From Nostoc sp. TH1S01 (GTDB lineage Bacteria > Cyanobacteriota > Cyanobacteriia > Cyanobacteriales > Nostocaceae), in the NCBI GenBank assembly GCA_018993265.1, contig JAGKSW010000080.1, positions 1 to 39,749 of the forward strand: 39,749 nucleotides of DNA. Reading direction: 5' to 3'. Shown here one piece after another: positions 26,445-34,492 of the stretch. Every line of letters begins with the position of its first letter. Within the stretch, counting starts at the first letter, position 1. The notes under the pieces are model-generated. The model ran no database searches, was not told where the DNA came from, and worked only from the letters and a program-made list of their open reading frames with translations. Made by a program: the position numbers and the translations under genes.

Positions 26445-26533
26445 TGCACAATCACCTCGTTTACCGGATCATAGCCCTGTTCTGTCACTTCCGGAAAACA
26501 ATAATCGTAGCGAAACACTGGACTTTTATCTAA
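26432..26533 (-). pseudogene. Probable C-terminal remnant of xisH
   Basis: A 33-codon open frame without a start, preceded by an in-frame TGA (26534-26536), ends in YDPVNEVIVQWIK and a stop that overlaps the xisI start by 13 bases. XisH proteins commonly end in a similar tyrosine-Asn/Asp-Pro...VIxQWI pattern and overlap xisI the same way. Only this tail is left. The match is short, so other origins are possible. Confidence 0.45.
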
Positions 26534-26712
26534 TCAAGGTTTGAGCTTTTCTTTTCTAATAGAAACTAAAATTTGTAGCCAAAAACTAAAAATTCAAGAT
26601 CCGAAAAGCTTTCAGCGATTGGGTTTTCCCAGTCAGACACAAGAGGCATAGACAACTAACAACACTAGATATTTTTGTAATGCTGTCTGTGTAAATTCAA
26701 GTTGAAAGACTT

Positions 26713-27585
26713 TTAGCTCCAAATTTTTTGAATATTATTTAAATTAATGTTTTCTATATATTTTGGGTGGAGTACGATCCTTATTTCTTCAGTTGTAATC
26801 TTACCTTCCTCTTCAATTGCATTCGCTATTGCTAATAAATTTAACTCCAACAATTGAGTAGGATTCAGTCGAATTCCTGTTACACCACTTCCAATTAATG
26901 GAATATTGATAGACTTACCTCGTGAATCAATACGTGCTTTCTTCCAAAATTTTTCTAGAGCAATCCACATTTTTGAAACATTGCAATTATCATCTGGGAT
27001 TTGTCCTTTTAGCTCAGTTTCAGTAAGAGCAAATAACATATAATCTTGACCATTCAACATCAGGGTTGCAGTAGTACCTAGAGGATAATATTTTTCTTTT
27101 TGCTGCGTTACACTTCTATATGATTCTTGATAAATTTCATACTGTAAAGCCTTAGATAGAGTTTCTTGATAAACATCAAATCCTCTATCCCCTTCATGGC
27201 TTGTAACAAACTTATGAATAAGTTTATTTTGTAGACTTGTAGCCACTACTTGAATTTCGTAAAAGTATCTACTAACGGGGATTACCTTAAAACCAGTAAA
27301 TGAAAATAAATCTCCAAAAATAATTTCTATTGAAGTATTTCCATATCTAAAATTTATACTTTTAGGTACAGCAGTTTTATAAGTTCCAATTAAACTGCTT
27401 ATTAATACAAAAGCAAAAAACTTTATTTCTCCGGAAAAGTATTTTCCAGCATTTTGTACAATACTAAGTAGAGGTTCTAAAATTGTCCAAATAGCCGCAT
27501 AAGCAATAAATATATTTACGAGAAAATGAAATGGCTTATTCTTGATGCCAATCTTAACTCGATGAAAAAAATTATTGCTATTCAT
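26713..27585 (-). CDS. Membrane-anchored macro domain protein (Thoeris ThsA-type macro domain, DUF6430-like)
   Basis: A 290-residue protein. Two membrane helices occupy about 19-40 and 55-72 with a short loop between. A macro-fold domain follows (~84-285), of the type found in ThsA of type II Thoeris. Landmarks are IEIIFGDLF (~86-94), GFKVIPVSRYF, YYPLGTTATL, the DYMLFALTETEL strand and SINIPLIGSGVTGIR, the phosphate-loop equivalent. In characterised type II Thoeris, a TIR enzyme makes an ADP-ribose-derived signal that binds this macro domain and triggers the membrane helices. The gene starts 40 bases after the enzyme gene upstream and should be its effector. I infer the defence role; the fold assignment rests on pattern recognition. 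Confidence 0.75.
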   Translation of the reverse strand: MNSNNFFHRVKIGIKNKPFHFLVNIFIAYAAIWTILEPLLSIVQNAGKYFSGEIKFFAFVLISSLIGTYKTAVPKSINFRYGNTSIEIIFGDLFSFTGFKVIPVSRYFYEIQVVATSLQNKLIHKFVTSHEGDRGFDVYQETLSKALQYEIYQESYRSVTQQKEKYYPLGTTATLMLNGQDYMLFALTETELKGQIPDDNCNVSKMWIALEKFWKKARIDSRGKSINIPLIGSGVTGIRLNPTQLLELNLLAIANAIEEEGKITTEEIRIVLHPKYIENINLNNIQKIWS

Positions 27586-27625
27586 GACTTTTAATTACTT
27601 TAATAATTGAACAGCATAGGCTCTT

Positions 27626-28411
27626 CTAGCTAGGCTTTCGACTATTGTTTTTATTACTGTTTGTCCTTTTCTGCTGTTGTGGTTCCTGATTAGTTTGATT
27701 TCCTAAAGCTACAAGTGCTTGTAAACTGTCAGGATTTTGTATTGCAGCAGTCATTAATTGACCAAAAAACTGCATTGTTAAAGCATTATTTTTATCCTCT
27801 CGGTCTTGCTCTCGTGTATTATATAAAACAGATACAATATTTGTGATTAGATTTATATTTTCCTTCATTTCAAAAAGGTCAATAGCCATTCTACTATTAA
27901 TTTGGTGAAGGTTAGCAATCATAGCTTGTTCATTATCTTCATCAGAAGATTGAGGAACAATAAAAGTAACTGGACTCGCTGCTGACCATCCCCCGTTCTC
28001 AATACTCTCAATTTGCCCTTTCAACTCAGATTTCGCATCCTCAACTGTGTCAAGTTCTAGTCGATAAAATACAGTACGAACATCATAAATATCAAACGGA
28101 GGTTTACTGTTATTTTCCATCATATGTATGAACGGTTTACGAATTGCATGGCGTATACCAAGTTCATACATTACGTTGGGATTTTCACCAGTCAAATCTG
28201 CAATTACTATATCTGCATCATTAAGTGCTTGTAAAACTTGTGTTGTTATTCTACCTGCTGTTTGTATTTGATCTGCTCTAATGATTTCATAGCTTAAATC
28301 ATCCAGAACAGGCTTAAGTATATGACGTAAAACTCCATCAGAGCGTTTTCTCTCATCAGAATCCGGTTCTCCGATGGGACAAGCTACAAAACAGGTTTTA
28401 GTTGCAACCAT
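27626..28411 (-). CDS. Nucleoside deoxyribosyltransferase/TIR-like domain protein with coiled tail
   Basis: A 261-residue protein. Residues ~5-115 have the nucleoside 2-deoxyribosyltransferase-like core: KTCFVACPIGEP at the first strand, NDADIVIADLTG (Asp67, Asp72) and NPNVMYELGIRHA with the presumed catalytic Glu83. This fold is related to TIR NADases. Residues ~150-230 are helical (NLHQINSRMAIDLFEMKENI, DREDKNNALTMQFFGQL), followed by a Gln/Asn-rich tail. Upstream of the macro protein in an operon, it is the likely NAD-dependent signal-producing partner, but NADase activity is inferred. A GTG at 28417 is an alternative start. The 5' region has a consensus-like promoter. Confidence 0.75.
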   Translation of the reverse strand: MVATKTCFVACPIGEPDSDERKRSDGVLRHILKPVLDDLSYEIIRADQIQTAGRITTQVLQALNDADIVIADLTGENPNVMYELGIRHAIRKPFIHMMENNSKPPFDIYDVRTVFYRLELDTVEDAKSELKGQIESIENGGWSAASPVTFIVPQSSDEDNEQAMIANLHQINSRMAIDLFEMKENINLITNIVSVLYNTREQDREDKNNALTMQFFGQLMTAAIQNPDSLQALVALGNQTNQEPQQQKRTNSNKNNSRKPS

Positions 28412-28714
28412 ACACACTTTCTATTAAATGTAGTATTTGAGTGCAAAACAGCTCATGCTAGAATAGTACATATGCTCGTATTCGTCAAGCTTCAGTATTG
28501 TTTATTACACTAACAAATTTAGCAATAGTAAAAAATTATAATTATTGAGCCAAAGCCATGTGCCAAGCAAATAGCGATCGCCATAATTAATCACTGCACA
28601 TCAATAAAGACTATCAAACCCACAACTTTCCTACCCCTACACCCACTCCCCATGTTCCTTAATCCGGCGAACTCACGTATATTTAAGGTGTAGCTGACTA
28701 TCTAGAGGTTTAAC
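28412..28714. other. Spacer between the NDT-like/macro operon and aroA
   Basis: The divergent spacer holds the minus-strand promoter at 28460-28488 and an AGAGG ribosome-binding site for aroA at 28704-28708. It has an AT-rich centre with one HIP1 octamer, and no gene is seen. Confidence 0.6.
28460..28488 (-). promoter_or_regulatory. Sigma70-like promoter of the NDT-like/macro operon
   Basis: On the minus strand TTGACG (28483-28488) and TATTCT (28460-28465) are separated by exactly 17 bases, about 50 bases upstream of the start codon. This is close to consensus and gives the pair its own promoter. Confidence 0.6.
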
Positions 28715-29995
28715 GTGGATACCATTGCTATACCTGCTCTTAATCGCCCAGTGGATGCCACGGTAGAGATTCCTGGTTCTAAAAGTATTACAAATCGGGC
28801 ATTACTTGTTGCTGCTTTAGCGCAAGGCGACTCAATTTTAGAAAATGCCTTATTTAGTGAAGACAGTGAATATTTTGCCAAATGTGTCGAAAATTTGGGG
28901 ATTCCCATCACCTTGAATCCTGACATAGCACAGATGCAGGTGTCAGGCAAAGGTGGGGAAATTCCCGCAACCCAGGCGGATTTATTTGTCGGTTTAGCAG
29001 GTACAGCCGCGCGGTTTATCTCAGCTTTGGTAGTACTCGGTAAGGGGGAATATCGCTTAGATGGTGTACCGAGAATGCGGGAAAGGCCAATGGGCGATAT
29101 GTTAACAGTGTTCCAAACAGGCGGAACAACCGTTAACTTTGAGGGTAATGCTGGCTATATGCCCTACACTATCTACAGTCAGCAATTTGCTGGTGGACAT
29201 ATTCGCATCAAAGCCAATCAAACTAGTCAACAACTTTCAGCCTTACTGATGATTGCGCCTTATGCTCAAAAAGACACAATTATTGAAGTGGAAGGCACAC
29301 TAGTTTCTCAATCTTACGTGAAAATGACTTGTCGCCTCATGGCAGATTTTGGCGTAGAGGTGAATCAAGTTGGCGACAATCAATTTCATATCAAAGCGGG
29401 ACAGCGTTACCAACCGCGACATTACACCATAGAACCAGATGCGTCGAATGCGTCTTACTTTTTTGCTGCGGCTGCTGTGACTGGTGGACGGGTGCGGGTT
29501 AAGTATTTAACCAAGCAATCTTATCAGGGTGATATTCTGTGGCTGAATGTTCTAGAACAGATGGGTTGTCAAGTACGTGAGGCTGATGATTATATCGAAG
29601 TTACCGGGCCAGAACAATTACAGGGTATTGATATTGATATGAATGATATATCTGACTTGGTACAAACATTAGGAGCGATCGCGCCTTTTGCCAATTCACC
29701 TGTTACCATCCGTAATGTCGAACATATCCGCTACAAAGAAACTGAACGCATCCGCGCTGTGGTGACTGAATTACGTCGCTTAGGTGTCAAGGTTGAAGAA
29801 TTTGCCGATGGGTTAAAGGTTGAACCTAGTCCAATTACACCAGCCGCCATTGAAACTTATCACGATCATCGTATGGCAATGGCATTTGCTGTCACAGGCT
29901 TAAAGGTTCCCGGAATTGTGATTCAAGATCCAGGTTGTACGGCTAAAACTTTTCCCGACTACTTCACCCGATTTTTTAAAATGATTCAACAATAG
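28715..29995 (+). CDS. aroA: 3-phosphoshikimate 1-carboxyvinyltransferase (EPSP synthase)
   Basis: A 426-residue enzyme of the shikimate pathway that transfers the enolpyruvyl group of PEP to shikimate 3-phosphate. The family marks are PGSKSITNRALL near residue 20, AGTAARF (substrate-binding), RERPMGD, the KETERIR Lys/Arg cluster and the TYHDHRMAMAF C-terminal motif. The start is GTG, supported by AGAGG at six bases' distance. Length is normal. It is a single-gene unit in a housekeeping part of the chromosome, next to hisS and a small conserved protein. Confidence 0.92.
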   Translation: MDTIAIPALNRPVDATVEIPGSKSITNRALLVAALAQGDSILENALFSEDSEYFAKCVENLGIPITLNPDIAQMQVSGKGGEIPATQADLFVGLAGTAARFISALVVLGKGEYRLDGVPRMRERPMGDMLTVFQTGGTTVNFEGNAGYMPYTIYSQQFAGGHIRIKANQTSQQLSALLMIAPYAQKDTIIEVEGTLVSQSYVKMTCRLMADFGVEVNQVGDNQFHIKAGQRYQPRHYTIEPDASNASYFFAAAAVTGGRVRVKYLTKQSYQGDILWLNVLEQMGCQVREADDYIEVTGPEQLQGIDIDMNDISDLVQTLGAIAPFANSPVTIRNVEHIRYKETERIRAVVTELRRLGVKVEEFADGLKVEPSPITPAAIETYHDHRMAMAFAVTGLKVPGIVIQDPGCTAKTFPDYFTRFFKMIQQ

Positions 29996-30066
29996 CTGGC
30001 TAATATTCAGTTCCTACCTTATCCTAACGATTATATTCACGCTAACCTACTTATAGGAGTTGCATC

Positions 30067-30513
30067 ATGTCTAACATACGTGAAGAAATGCCTGTACTGG
30101 CACGTCATGAAGGCGATTGGGTAGGAACTTATACACTAGTAGATACAGAAGGCAAAATTTTAGATAAACATAACTCGCATTTAAGCTGTCAATTTCCCGA
30201 TGATAGCCCTTATTCTTACTACCAAATCAATCGCTACACCTGGGCTGATGGTAAACAAGAAGAACATAAATTTCCCGGAACATATCGTGATAAATTCCTC
30301 TATTTTGATACAGAACGCATTGAAGGAAAAGCCTGGGAAATAGATGATTATACTGTAATTTTATGGTTTTCTTATAAGACAGTCCCAGCAGCATATTTGT
30401 ATGAAATGATTCAAATTAGTCCCGATAATAACTATCGCGCCCGCACATGGCATTGGTTTAAAAATCATCAAATTTACCAACGTACCTTAATTCAAGAACA
30501 AAGAGTTAGATAG
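30067..30513 (+). CDS. Conserved cyanobacterial small protein, lipocalin-like, function unknown
   Basis: A 148-residue protein rich in Trp, Tyr and His with beta-strand character: ARHEGDWVGTYTLVDTEGKI, then YYQINRYTWADGK, LYFDTERIEGKAWE, and ARTWHWFKNHQIYQRTLI. I know this as a cyanobacterial conserved protein of unknown function, with a possible lipocalin-like barrel. A DUF3598-like assignment is possible but unsure, since that family is usually longer. There is no signal peptide. The ribosome-binding site AGGAG lies ten bases upstream of ATG. It lies between aroA and hisS on the same strand. Confidence 0.65.
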   Translation: MSNIREEMPVLARHEGDWVGTYTLVDTEGKILDKHNSHLSCQFPDDSPYSYYQINRYTWADGKQEEHKFPGTYRDKFLYFDTERIEGKAWEIDDYTVILWFSYKTVPAAYLYEMIQISPDNNYRARTWHWFKNHQIYQRTLIQEQRVR

Positions 30514-30547
30514 TCATCTAAAAATTCAAAAATAGTTTCCAGCTAAG

Positions 30548-30578
30548 GTGCGTTAACGTAGTGTAACGCACTATTTTA
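30548..30578 (+). terminator. Terminator between the small conserved gene and hisS
   Basis: The 8-bp arms GTGCGTTA/TAACGCAC with an 8-base loop are followed by TATTTTATG. It lies ~35 bases after the small gene's stop and ~50 before hisS. Confidence 0.65.
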
Positions 30579-30626
30579 TGACATAATAGATAGTTCATTA
30601 TATTTAAATTTAAATAGATTACTCAC

Positions 30627-32015
30627 ATGGCAAAGACTGACAAAATTAACTTTTCTACTCCTAGCGGTTTTCCTGAATTTTTACCTAGCGAAAAACGTTT
30701 AGAATTATATTTACTAGATACCATCCGTAGAGTTTATGAAAGCTATGGATTTACACCCATAGAAACCCCCGCAGTTGAAAGGTTAGAAGTATTACAAGCT
30801 AAAGGTAATCAAGGCGACAATATTATTTATGGTATCGACCCAATCTTACCACCAAATCGCCAAGCAGAAAAAGATAAAGCCGGCGAAACAGGTTCCGAAG
30901 CACGCGCTTTAAAATTTGACCAAACTGTTCCTTTAGCAGCGTATATTGCCCGTCATTTAAATGAATTAACTTTCCCGTTTGCCCGTTATCAAATGGATGT
31001 CGTATTTCGGGGAGAAAGAGCGAAAGATGGACGTTTTCGGCAATTTCGCCAGTGTGATATTGATGTAATTGCGCGGCGTGACCTCAGCTTATTATATGAC
31101 GCACAAATGCCAGCAATTATCACCGAAATATTTGAGGCAATTAACATCGGTGACTTCTTAATTCGCATCAATAACCGCAAAATATTAACTGGGTTTTTTC
31201 AGTCATTAGGCATTGCCGAAAATCAAATTAAAACCTGTATTAGTATTATTGATAATCTAGAAAAAATTGGCGAAACTAAAGTCAAACAAGAATTAGAAAA
31301 AGAAGGTATTTCACCAGAAAATACCCAAAAAATTATTGATTTCATCAAAATTGACGGTAATGTTAATGAAGTATTAGATAAACTTAAACACCTGTCACAA
31401 AACTTACCAGAAGCCGAGCAATTTAGTTTGGGTGTGACTGAATTAGAAACAGTAATTACAGGTGTACGTAACTTGGGAGTTCCTGATAAACGTTTTTGTA
31501 TTGATTTAGCGATCGCCCGTGGTTTAAATTACTATACAGGCACAGTTTACGAAACTACCCTCATCGGTCATGAAGCATTAGGAAGTATCTGTTCTGGCGG
31601 CAGATATGAAGAATTAGTCGGGATGTTTATCGGCGAGAAAATGCCAGGAGTTGGTATTTCTATTGGCTTAACTCGCTTAATTAGTAGACTACTCAAAGCA
31701 GGTATTTTAAATACTCTACCTGCAACACCAGCCCAAGTAGTAGTAGTAAATCTGCAAGAAGATTTAATGCCGACTTATTTAAAAGTATCCCAACAGTTAC
31801 GCCAAGCAGGCATTAATGTAATTACCAACTTTGAAAAACGCCCATTAGGTAAACAATTCCAAGCCGCAGATAAACAAGGAATTAGATTTTGTGTAATCAT
31901 CGGTGCTGATGAAGCCGCAGCCCAAAAATCATCGCTTAAAGATTTGCAAACAGGCGAACAAGTAGAAGTAGCATTAGCAGATTTAGCTGAAGAAGTTAAA
32001 CTTAGGCTGATGTAA
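30627..32015 (+). CDS. hisS: Histidine-tRNA ligase
   Basis: A 462-residue class II aminoacyl-tRNA synthetase. Motifs are FTPIETPAVERLEVL near the start, FDQTVPLAAYIARH (motif-1 side), VVFRGERAKDGRFRQFRQCDID (motif 2 with the His-binding loop), ARGLNYYTGTVYETTL (HisA-type motif), GSICSGGRYEELVGMF (motif 3 region) and the C-terminal anticodon-binding domain. It charges tRNA-His. It appears to have its own promoter region. Length is normal. Confidence 0.94.
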   Translation: MAKTDKINFSTPSGFPEFLPSEKRLELYLLDTIRRVYESYGFTPIETPAVERLEVLQAKGNQGDNIIYGIDPILPPNRQAEKDKAGETGSEARALKFDQTVPLAAYIARHLNELTFPFARYQMDVVFRGERAKDGRFRQFRQCDIDVIARRDLSLLYDAQMPAIITEIFEAINIGDFLIRINNRKILTGFFQSLGIAENQIKTCISIIDNLEKIGETKVKQELEKEGISPENTQKIIDFIKIDGNVNEVLDKLKHLSQNLPEAEQFSLGVTELETVITGVRNLGVPDKRFCIDLAIARGLNYYTGTVYETTLIGHEALGSICSGGRYEELVGMFIGEKMPGVGISIGLTRLISRLLKAGILNTLPATPAQVVVVNLQEDLMPTYLKVSQQLRQAGINVITNFEKRPLGKQFQAADKQGIRFCVIIGADEAAAQKSSLKDLQTGEQVEVALADLAEEVKLRLM

Positions 32016-32300
32016 ATCCAAAATTTATCAGGGTGCTGGTGAAGTACCTACATGCTAGAGTAGGCGATCACATCCAAATTTTGACTTTGCCATTTAAAAT
32101 TGTCTCAAGAGTCAACCAGACCCATAAACGCGATCATGAATATCGTTTTGTCGTAAAGCACACCACTAAATTGCCGCATTGACGTAAATTACTTATGTGC
32201 CAAGTGTTTGCTCTGCTTCATCTGCAAACCTGAGTATACTTATAATGGTGCATTATAATACGAGTGTATTTCTACTTATATAACTTACAATCGACAAGAA
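32016..32300. other. Spacer before the AAA-TOPRIM gene, possible ORF remnant
   Basis: There is no confirmed gene. A GTG-started frame of 47 codons (32039-32182) reads VKYLHARVGDHIQILTLPFK... and ends at TGA; it may be a remnant or chance. The AT-rich block with TATAATGGTGCATTATAAT at 32241-32260 is a plausible promoter for the gene that starts at 32301. Confidence 0.35.
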
Positions 32301-33626
32301 ATGTATCATTTTGATCAAAGACCAGATACAGTATTCTCAGAGCAAACTCAACATTTACTGGAAGACATAAAGCAATCTAGCTATTCGGTCTTGTGTGGTC
32401 GCAACAATTGTGGAAAATCTTTTATATTAAAAACTCTCACTCAAAGTATTGGGGAAAAAGCTTCGTATCTGGGGCCAGCGAGATATCAAAATTTTCATGT
32501 CCTAGACTACTATACGCCCAATAGAAATAGAATAAAGGAACGATGGCATAGCTTTATAAGTCTCTGGCAGAATCAGCAACAAAATATAGATAATTCTCCT
32601 CTAAACTTGCAGCAAGCAATTGCTCAACTCAATGATCATAAGCGAGAGCAATTAATAGAAATCATGCAAAAGCTGTTGAATTCTAAGATGGAGATAAAGT
32701 TTTCTGTTCCAGAAAACTCGATGTCGCAAAAATATATATCTGTAGACGAACATAATATTTCCTTTACAAGTTCAGGTTATCGTCTAATTACTACTCTAGT
32801 TACATCGCTTTTGGATGAAGAGGCTGATACATTTCTTATAGACGAACCTGAATTAGGAGTAAGTCCTGAAGCACAAGGAATTTTTTCTGACTTTATATTT
32901 GATGAAAATGTTAGAGCTAAATACTTCAGTCACATTAAAACTTTAATTTTAGCGACACATTCAACTATTTTTCTGGATAGAAATAATATTTTAAATAATT
33001 ATTGGATTGAAAAAAAGAATAATTATATCGACATCTCTAAAGTTTCATCTGTTGCTGATATAAACAAAATTCACTTCTTCCTGCTTGGCAATAGATTAGA
33101 AGCATTATATATGCCTTCTGCCATTATAATAGTTGAAGGTAAATGCGATCATAAGTTTATTGAGAGAGTGGTAAGTACTCGATATGAAGGATTCAAGTTT
33201 AGTGTAATTCAAGCAAATGGTGATGGCAGGATACGCGAAGTATTCAATATAGCTAAAACCCTGTTCGGAGATATACAAAAAAGTCCTTATAAAGAAAGAA
33301 TTTTTGCGGTGTTAGATTCTGTACATGGAAAAGGTTTGGTTGAACAGTTGCAAAAGATGGGAGTAAGCCAAGAAAATATTGTTGTATGGACTAAAAATGG
33401 AATTGAATATTATTATCCACCCTCTATAATTAAGAGTATATTTTCTTCAGATAGTGAGTTAAGAATGAATGGAGATCGTATTTGTTCAAATGGCTTGGAA
33501 TATACAAAAAACGAGCTGGCTGATATGATCATCTCTAAAATTGATAAGAATACAGAATATAATCAGGAATTTTTGAATGAATTTTTAAGTAAAGTTGAAG
33601 CTGCTATTGGTATAACACGGTGCTGA
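32301..33626 (+). CDS. AAA-family ATPase with TOPRIM-like domain (OLD family-like)
   Basis: A 441-residue protein. The ABC-type ATPase half has Walker A GRNNCGKS (33-40), the signature SSGYR, Walker B TFLIDEPELGVSPEAQ (Asp181/Glu182) and an H-loop ATHSTIFLDR. The C-terminal half is a TOPRIM-like domain: the acidic glutamate in IIIVEGKCDHKF (Glu279), then FAVLDSVHGKG (Asp339), where a DxD would be expected and the second Asp is missing, and GIEYYYP. OLD-type AAA-TOPRIM proteins act as phage-defence nucleases (for example in Gabija, PARIS and retron systems). No partner gene lies beside it. It is a likely orphan defence gene; activity may be weakened by the altered TOPRIM motif. Confidence 0.75.
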   Translation: MYHFDQRPDTVFSEQTQHLLEDIKQSSYSVLCGRNNCGKSFILKTLTQSIGEKASYLGPARYQNFHVLDYYTPNRNRIKERWHSFISLWQNQQQNIDNSPLNLQQAIAQLNDHKREQLIEIMQKLLNSKMEIKFSVPENSMSQKYISVDEHNISFTSSGYRLITTLVTSLLDEEADTFLIDEPELGVSPEAQGIFSDFIFDENVRAKYFSHIKTLILATHSTIFLDRNNILNNYWIEKKNNYIDISKVSSVADINKIHFFLLGNRLEALYMPSAIIIVEGKCDHKFIERVVSTRYEGFKFSVIQANGDGRIREVFNIAKTLFGDIQKSPYKERIFAVLDSVHGKGLVEQLQKMGVSQENIVVWTKNGIEYYYPPSIIKSIFSSDSELRMNGDRICSNGLEYTKNELADMIISKIDKNTEYNQEFLNEFLSKVEAAIGITRC

Positions 33627-33676
33627 ATTTTAGTGATACTGCATAATAATTAAGCTAATTTGTACTATTAAAAATT

Positions 33677-34483
33677 ATGTTCAGACCTAATAGACTAAAA
33701 AAAATGCTCCAAGCCAGTTCTCAACCAATTGGGTGCTGGATTTTTTTCTCAGATAGTGACTCAATTGAACTTCTTTCTATGTGTGGGTTCGATGCCTTTA
33801 TCATCGACCACGAACATGGCGCGATGGAAATGGGTATCTTAGTAGAGCAACTCCGCGCCGCCCAGGCGACAGATGTTACTTGTATTTTGCGTGTACCTTC
33901 AAACGATCCAGTTTATATCAAGCGAGCCTTGGACATGGGTGTGGAAGGTATAGTCGTTCCGACTGTCGAATCAGCAGATGAAGCGCGAGCAATTGTCGCT
34001 GCAACCCGCTATCGACCTCATGGCGGACACCGAGGTGTCGGTTATCCAGAGAGCCGAGCAGCCAACTGGGGTTTAGCAGAGCTAGAATATGCTGCCAATT
34101 ATCAAGAGAACCTAATTGTAGCTGTTATCGTTGAAACTCGTCGGGGTTTTGAGAATGTTAAGGAAATTGCCGCAGTTGACGGGATCGATATGGTAATTTT
34201 AGGAGCAGGCGATTTGATGGCAGACATCGCAGACGATTTTGCTGCACTCACTAAGTTAGGAACGTACAATAATTCAGAACTTGACCGATTGTTGACGGAA
34301 GCCGAAGCGATAGTTCGTTCCACCCCTAATTGCTGGCTTGGCGGTGTCAGTCGTCATGCCGCAGGAGGTTGCGAACTATTTGCTAAAGGCTATGATTTCG
34401 TGCTACCTGCTGCTGATGGCTGGTTGCTGGCTGATGCTGCACGATCGCTTGTCGCTGCCATGAAAGGTAATCTGGGAAAATGA
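33677..34483 (+). CDS. HpcH/HpaI aldolase family protein
   Basis: A 268-residue class II pyruvate-type aldolase (4-hydroxy-2-oxo-acid aldolase/citrate-lyase beta superfamily). The catalytic region FIIDHEHGAMEM contains the conserved His45, and the metal ligands are Glu153 in VIVETRRG and Asp179 in LGAGDLM. RYRPHGGHRGVG provides the phosphate/pyruvate loop. The usual reaction is reversible cleavage of a 4-hydroxy-2-oxo acid into pyruvate and an aldehyde; the actual substrate is unknown. The gene ends nine bases from the convergent alpha/beta-hydrolase gene, and so belongs to the metabolic cluster to the right, although transcribed the other way. It shares its strand with the AAA-TOPRIM gene, 50 bases downstream of it. 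Confidence 0.85.
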   Translation: MFRPNRLKKMLQASSQPIGCWIFFSDSDSIELLSMCGFDAFIIDHEHGAMEMGILVEQLRAAQATDVTCILRVPSNDPVYIKRALDMGVEGIVVPTVESADEARAIVAATRYRPHGGHRGVGYPESRAANWGLAELEYAANYQENLIVAVIVETRRGFENVKEIAAVDGIDMVILGAGDLMADIADDFAALTKLGTYNNSELDRLLTEAEAIVRSTPNCWLGGVSRHAAGGCELFAKGYDFVLPAADGWLLADAARSLVAAMKGNLGK

Positions 34484-34492
34484 GCGGCTGAA

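Noticed and set aside
26109-28411. Integrated prophage or fdxN-like element at 26-28 kb
   Set aside because: No recombinase, attachment duplication or phage structural gene is visible; only xisI hints at it.
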